Assembly: GCA_034008185.1 (NCBI GenBank)
Contig: CM067081.1
Span: 151,620,258-151,684,257 of the forward strand
Source: Gorsachius magnificus
Taxonomy: Eukaryota > Chordata > Aves > Pelecaniformes > Ardeidae
DNA: 64,000 nt
Direction of reading: 5' to 3'
Below, one piece after another: positions 60,986 to 64,000 of this stretch. How positions within the stretch are numbered: position 1 is the first letter of the stretch; each line of letters starts with the position of its first letter. Under the pieces are notes generated by a model. That model had not been told where the DNA came from. It saw only the letters and a list, made by a program, of their open reading frames with translations, and ran no database searches. Both the position numbers and the translations under genes were made by a program.

Positions 60986-63420
60986 CACACTATCCCACCA
61001 CATCTCCATGATCCCAATGATATTGTAATCCTATAACTGTGCAGTTCCCTCATTGCTCCCGTTTGTTCCCCATGGTGCATGGGGTACAGACTTCAGAGAA
61101 GCACCCAATCATACTGGCTTCCTAGAAAGGTTATGGAAGCATTCCCTACAATGCTGTCCTGTAGGCACTTGTTTGTATGTATATACATGGGTGACCCCAC
61201 TTCAGCCTTATTTAGTTGATGATAAAGCCCCCTTTGTTCACATGAGCTCACACCCTTTGCTTGATAACGTGATTCATCACTGCCTCACTTGAATGTCATC
61301 TTCTTTCCCCTGTCATTCCTAGTTTAAAGCCCTTCTTACCAGGTTGACCATCCTGATGCCAAACTCGCCGCTTCCGCCCCCTTAGTCCAGTTGATCCCAC
61401 CTATTCCAAGAAGTATTCAGTCCTCAAAGAACATGCCATGTTTATAGAAACCAAAACCCCATTGTTGTTGACCAGCAGTGCCCTTGGCCATCACCCCAGA
61501 GCTATGTGGATCATATTTAATACTTCCCAGATCTCCCCTGGCAATACTATTGATGCCCACACAAAAAACCAGCAGGGAACAATAATCAGAGTCAGAGAAG
61601 CCTCTGCAGGTCCTCCATGACATCATAAATTGGAGCCCTAGCAAGCAGCAAAGCCCCCCAAGCAACAGGTCAGCAGATAGGCCTGTTCCCTACAGCAGAA
61701 GAGTCACCATCTACTAACCCTCAGTGCTTCCTTTGGGTGGTCCTGCATAGCTCAGGCTCAGCTAGGTCAGATCTTTCACTTGACAGAGCTCCCAGCCTCT
61801 TTTCTCCAACCATGGCACCGAACATATTTTGTGGTTACAAATCTTAATGAAGTGCATGAGCCTTCCCACTAGCACCAGGAGACACCAGCTTCCAGGTTTT
61901 ACCATCCTAGAGTCTCTACTTCCTACCCTGATAGATAGACTCAACCTGTCCTTCTTTCAATACACACATCCACAGTTTCTTGAAGCTGTAGGGTCTCAGA
62001 GAAGATCCAGCCAGTCTCTTTCACAATCTCTGATGATGCATAGTGTGCTGACCTCCTCCTACAGCTCCTTTGCTTAATAAAAGGCCTCAAAACCCATGTA
62101 TCACCCTTCATACTAAAGGAGGATCTCCTTCTGCTCCAGACCAGCACCCTCCTTCTGAAGCTCTGTCTGGGTTGAGAACTTCAACATCACAGAGGAAGTT
62201 TTTCCAACAGCTGCCAAGCAATACAGCAAAAGGACAATGCCTTGTAGCACACTCCCACCGCAGCTGAGGAAGCCTATACTGTTATGAGATAAGGCACTAG
62301 CCTCTCCTGCAGTAACTGCACTCAAAGTCTTATGTTTTAGGCCCAGCTCTTATATAGGCCTCTCCTGAACACAGGCTTGAAAGGGTGCCATACCCTCCCT
62401 AATCCGTGTCAGCTGGAATAAAAACTCCAAGGGCCCTTAGATCAAGGACAGCTGACAGAGCTCTTTAGCCCTGCTAGACCTTGCTAGAAGTCAAGGCATC
62501 CTGTAGCTATCTACTCTCAACAGCAGCAGGCACCCTCAAGTGCCTCAAAGGCTTCCCAAAAGGCTTCCCAAAAGGCTTCCCAGAGGTCCTTTGACAATGA
62601 TCCCAGAAGAAGGTCCTGGAAGGTCTAGAAGCAAGAGCACAGAAACTGCTGTGCCAACTATTCACTGCCTCTTTTAGCTATGCTTTCCAAGGAAGATTTT
62701 TGTGACTATTTAAATTTTATTAGCAGTGTTGTTAAATCCTGCCATTGCTCAGTATTAAGGTGACTGACAATAAAGTTGGCAAGGAACAAGGTACCAGAAT
62801 TCATGTTGGAATAGTTAAAAAAAAAAAAGCCGGTCTCTGTTGAAGAGGAAGAGCATGTCTAGTGATCCATTCCAGCAGATACAATTTTTTTTCTGAACTA
62901 ATTAGGAACCACCTAGCCCATCATGCCAGCTGATACTGTGATAGGGGGAATGCATGCAGTTTTTATGCTAGTGGGAGGAGTACTATAACCTAATCTTGGC
63001 CAAGAATTGAGTACAATGCAAAGGGAGGCTGAGTGGTACATCGTGACAAACAGGACCATGGAGCAAACACCGAGTAGGAGCTGGGTTGGCAACTGAGGAG
63101 AACATGTTAGCAGGAACAAAACATGTAATAGTGTATAGTGGGAACCATATCAGAAGACATTGTAATGAGGATATAATGATGGTTTAGTGCCCCTGAGGTA
63201 TATGCAACTATGACTAGGCTCTCCCAGCTGTTGTCTGTATGTAGTCCTGAATGTCCTGCTCTACTTAAGTGAATGCTGAATGACCCAGCCTGCTTTGGGC
63301 AGCATCCCCAATCCATGTCCTGTTATGCTAGCTTACAGACAGTACAAGAGGATGTACAGGTGGTCCTGTTTGGTGTTTTGACACATATGACCTGTCCTTT
63401 GTGGGCATTTCTCATTCTTT
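60986..63420. other. Sequence after pol of unclear origin
   Basis: No env signature such as a furin site, fusion peptide or clear transmembrane segment was recognised. Short frames (61053-61292, 61438-61620 on +) could be degraded retroviral 3' sequence. A TATATAGG at 62352 and an AATAAA at 62417 are spaced as in an LTR, but nothing matches the putative 5' LTR. A three-copy tandem of AAAGGCTTCCC-like units lies at 62547-62582. Confidence 0.35.
62547..62582. repeat. Short tandem repeat, about 12-bp units
   Basis: Three head-to-tail copies of a unit like AAAGGCTTCCCA, nearly identical. Confidence 0.85.
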
Positions 63421-63439
63421 GGACAACAGATTAATGGTT

Positions 63440-63660
63440 GTATTTTGAAGAAAAAGACTGGTCTGAACCGTAATGGAGTCTGACAAAACGTTATAAACCA
63501 AAGCTTTACTGAGGCAGTGAGAAAGATGAGCAACAACGCGCCCATACAGTGACTCACCCAATCACCAATAGCAAACACGGGATCATGAGCGATACCGTGG
63601 CTCCAGTGGACTGCCAGGGACACTTGGCATCCTGGTCATCTGGCAGGGGGATGTCTGGCA
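63440..63660 (-). mobile_element. Possible second LTR fragment (leftward)
   Basis: Read on the - strand there is an ATTGG box and a GATTGGGTGAGTCA element (63552-63565) with a nearby CTGTATGGGCGCG. An AGTAAA signal follows in CCTCAGTAAAGCTTTGG, and then sequence ending in the GTCAGAC region. This layout resembles U3-R of avian retroviral LTRs. No internal sequence or matching partner was identified, so the call is weak. Confidence 0.25.
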
Positions 63661-64000
63661 CTGAGTACAGGCAGAGGATGTGAGGTGGAACTGTTACATG
63701 CTGGAGCCAAGCTGCTGCCCAAGAGCCAGACACTGAGCCAGGTCAGACAGAGCGAGTGTCATGTTCCTCTGGGCTCAGCTGCACCATCTGGTCTGAGCAG
63801 CAGATGAGGCTGGTCTCAGGTGATGGGAAGTGTGTTTGTGCATGTGAGAGTGAGAAGCTTTCTTTAGCACAGCCTATCCATTGCCTGGTCTGTTGAATTA
63901 ATTGAATTTGTCAGTCATGTTGTTTGGTGTTCCTTTCCTGCTCCTGAGAACTAGGAACTCAGCATTTTGTTTGACAGAGTTACCAACAATTACCAGGCTT
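63661..64000. other. Right edge, nothing recognised
   Basis: I see no exon or known repeat in the last 340 bases. Confidence 0.4.

Larger units (their letters stand above)
56141..61000 (+). mobile_element. Degenerate endogenous retrovirus (LTR-gag-pro-pol)
   Basis: Retroviral parts appear in standard order on the + strand: LTR, primer site, gag-like region, aspartic protease, reverse transcriptase, RNase H and integrase. All are interrupted by stops and shifts of frame, so it is an old, non-functional copy. Class is uncertain. The pol region reads like the ERV-L/class III-related families found in birds and mammals, an impression not tested by alignment. No env gene is recognised, and sequence after about 61 kb is of unclear origin. 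It lies beside a cluster of CR1 fragments, 4 kb beyond the AMN1 promoter. Confidence 0.88.

Noticed and set aside
60986..62330. Retroviral env gene
   Set aside because: Position fits, but no cleavage site, fusion peptide, CX6C-type motif or transmembrane segment could be read in any frame.
1..64000. CRISPR arrays, tRNA or rRNA genes, bacterial operons
   Set aside because: No regularly spaced repeats and no cloverleaf or rRNA core sequence were seen; splice-site structure shows a eukaryotic nuclear locus.

Overview
The window looks like vertebrate nuclear DNA, most likely avian. Small exons sit between introns of 0.65-5.6 kb with GT-AG splice sites. There are three CpG islands, several CR1 LINE 3' ends whose tails resemble the bird and reptile consensus, and a decayed endogenous retrovirus. 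No bacterial genes, operons, CRISPR arrays or tRNA genes were seen.

Two protein-coding genes can be assembled exon by exon. ETFBKMT (METTL20), the mitochondrial lysine methyltransferase acting on the electron-transfer flavoprotein beta subunit, lies on the + strand in three coding exons (24262-27940, 271 residues). AMN1, a leucine-rich-repeat protein, lies on the - strand in seven coding exons (51930 down to 32313, 266 residues). The two genes converge tail to tail with about 4.4 kb between their stop codons. Order and orientation match my recollection of human 12p11.21 (DENND5B, ETFBKMT, AMN1). On that basis the left CpG island (about 6.45-7.55 kb), which has a good - strand splice donor, may be the DENND5B promoter, but no DENND5B coding sequence is visible here.

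Layout: 1-6.4 kb, mostly non-coding left flank; 6.45-7.55 kb, CpG island; 7.6-19.7 kb, non-coding; 19.76-20.55 kb, sense CR1; 20.6-21.8 kb, CpG island, probably the ETFBKMT promoter; 24.1-28.5 kb, ETFBKMT; 28.5-32.3 kb, intergenic and AMN1 3' region with an old CR1 and a perfect 31-bp tandem duplication; 32.3-51.9 kb, AMN1, with a CR1 in intron 1; 51.64-52.1 kb, AMN1 CpG island with a near-consensus ZNF143-type element. From 54.0 to 56.1 kb there is a cluster of CR1 fragments in both orientations plus an LTR-like segment. From 56.14 to about 61 kb there is a degenerate provirus with 5' LTR, primer-binding site, gag, protease, reverse transcriptase, RNase H and integrase remains in order, all broken by stops and frameshifts.

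I did not find a convincing undescribed system. The most useful leads are the AMN1 promoter element, the unassigned - strand CpG-island exon at the left, and the layered insertions at 54-56 kb. All family assignments are by reading; no database search was run.
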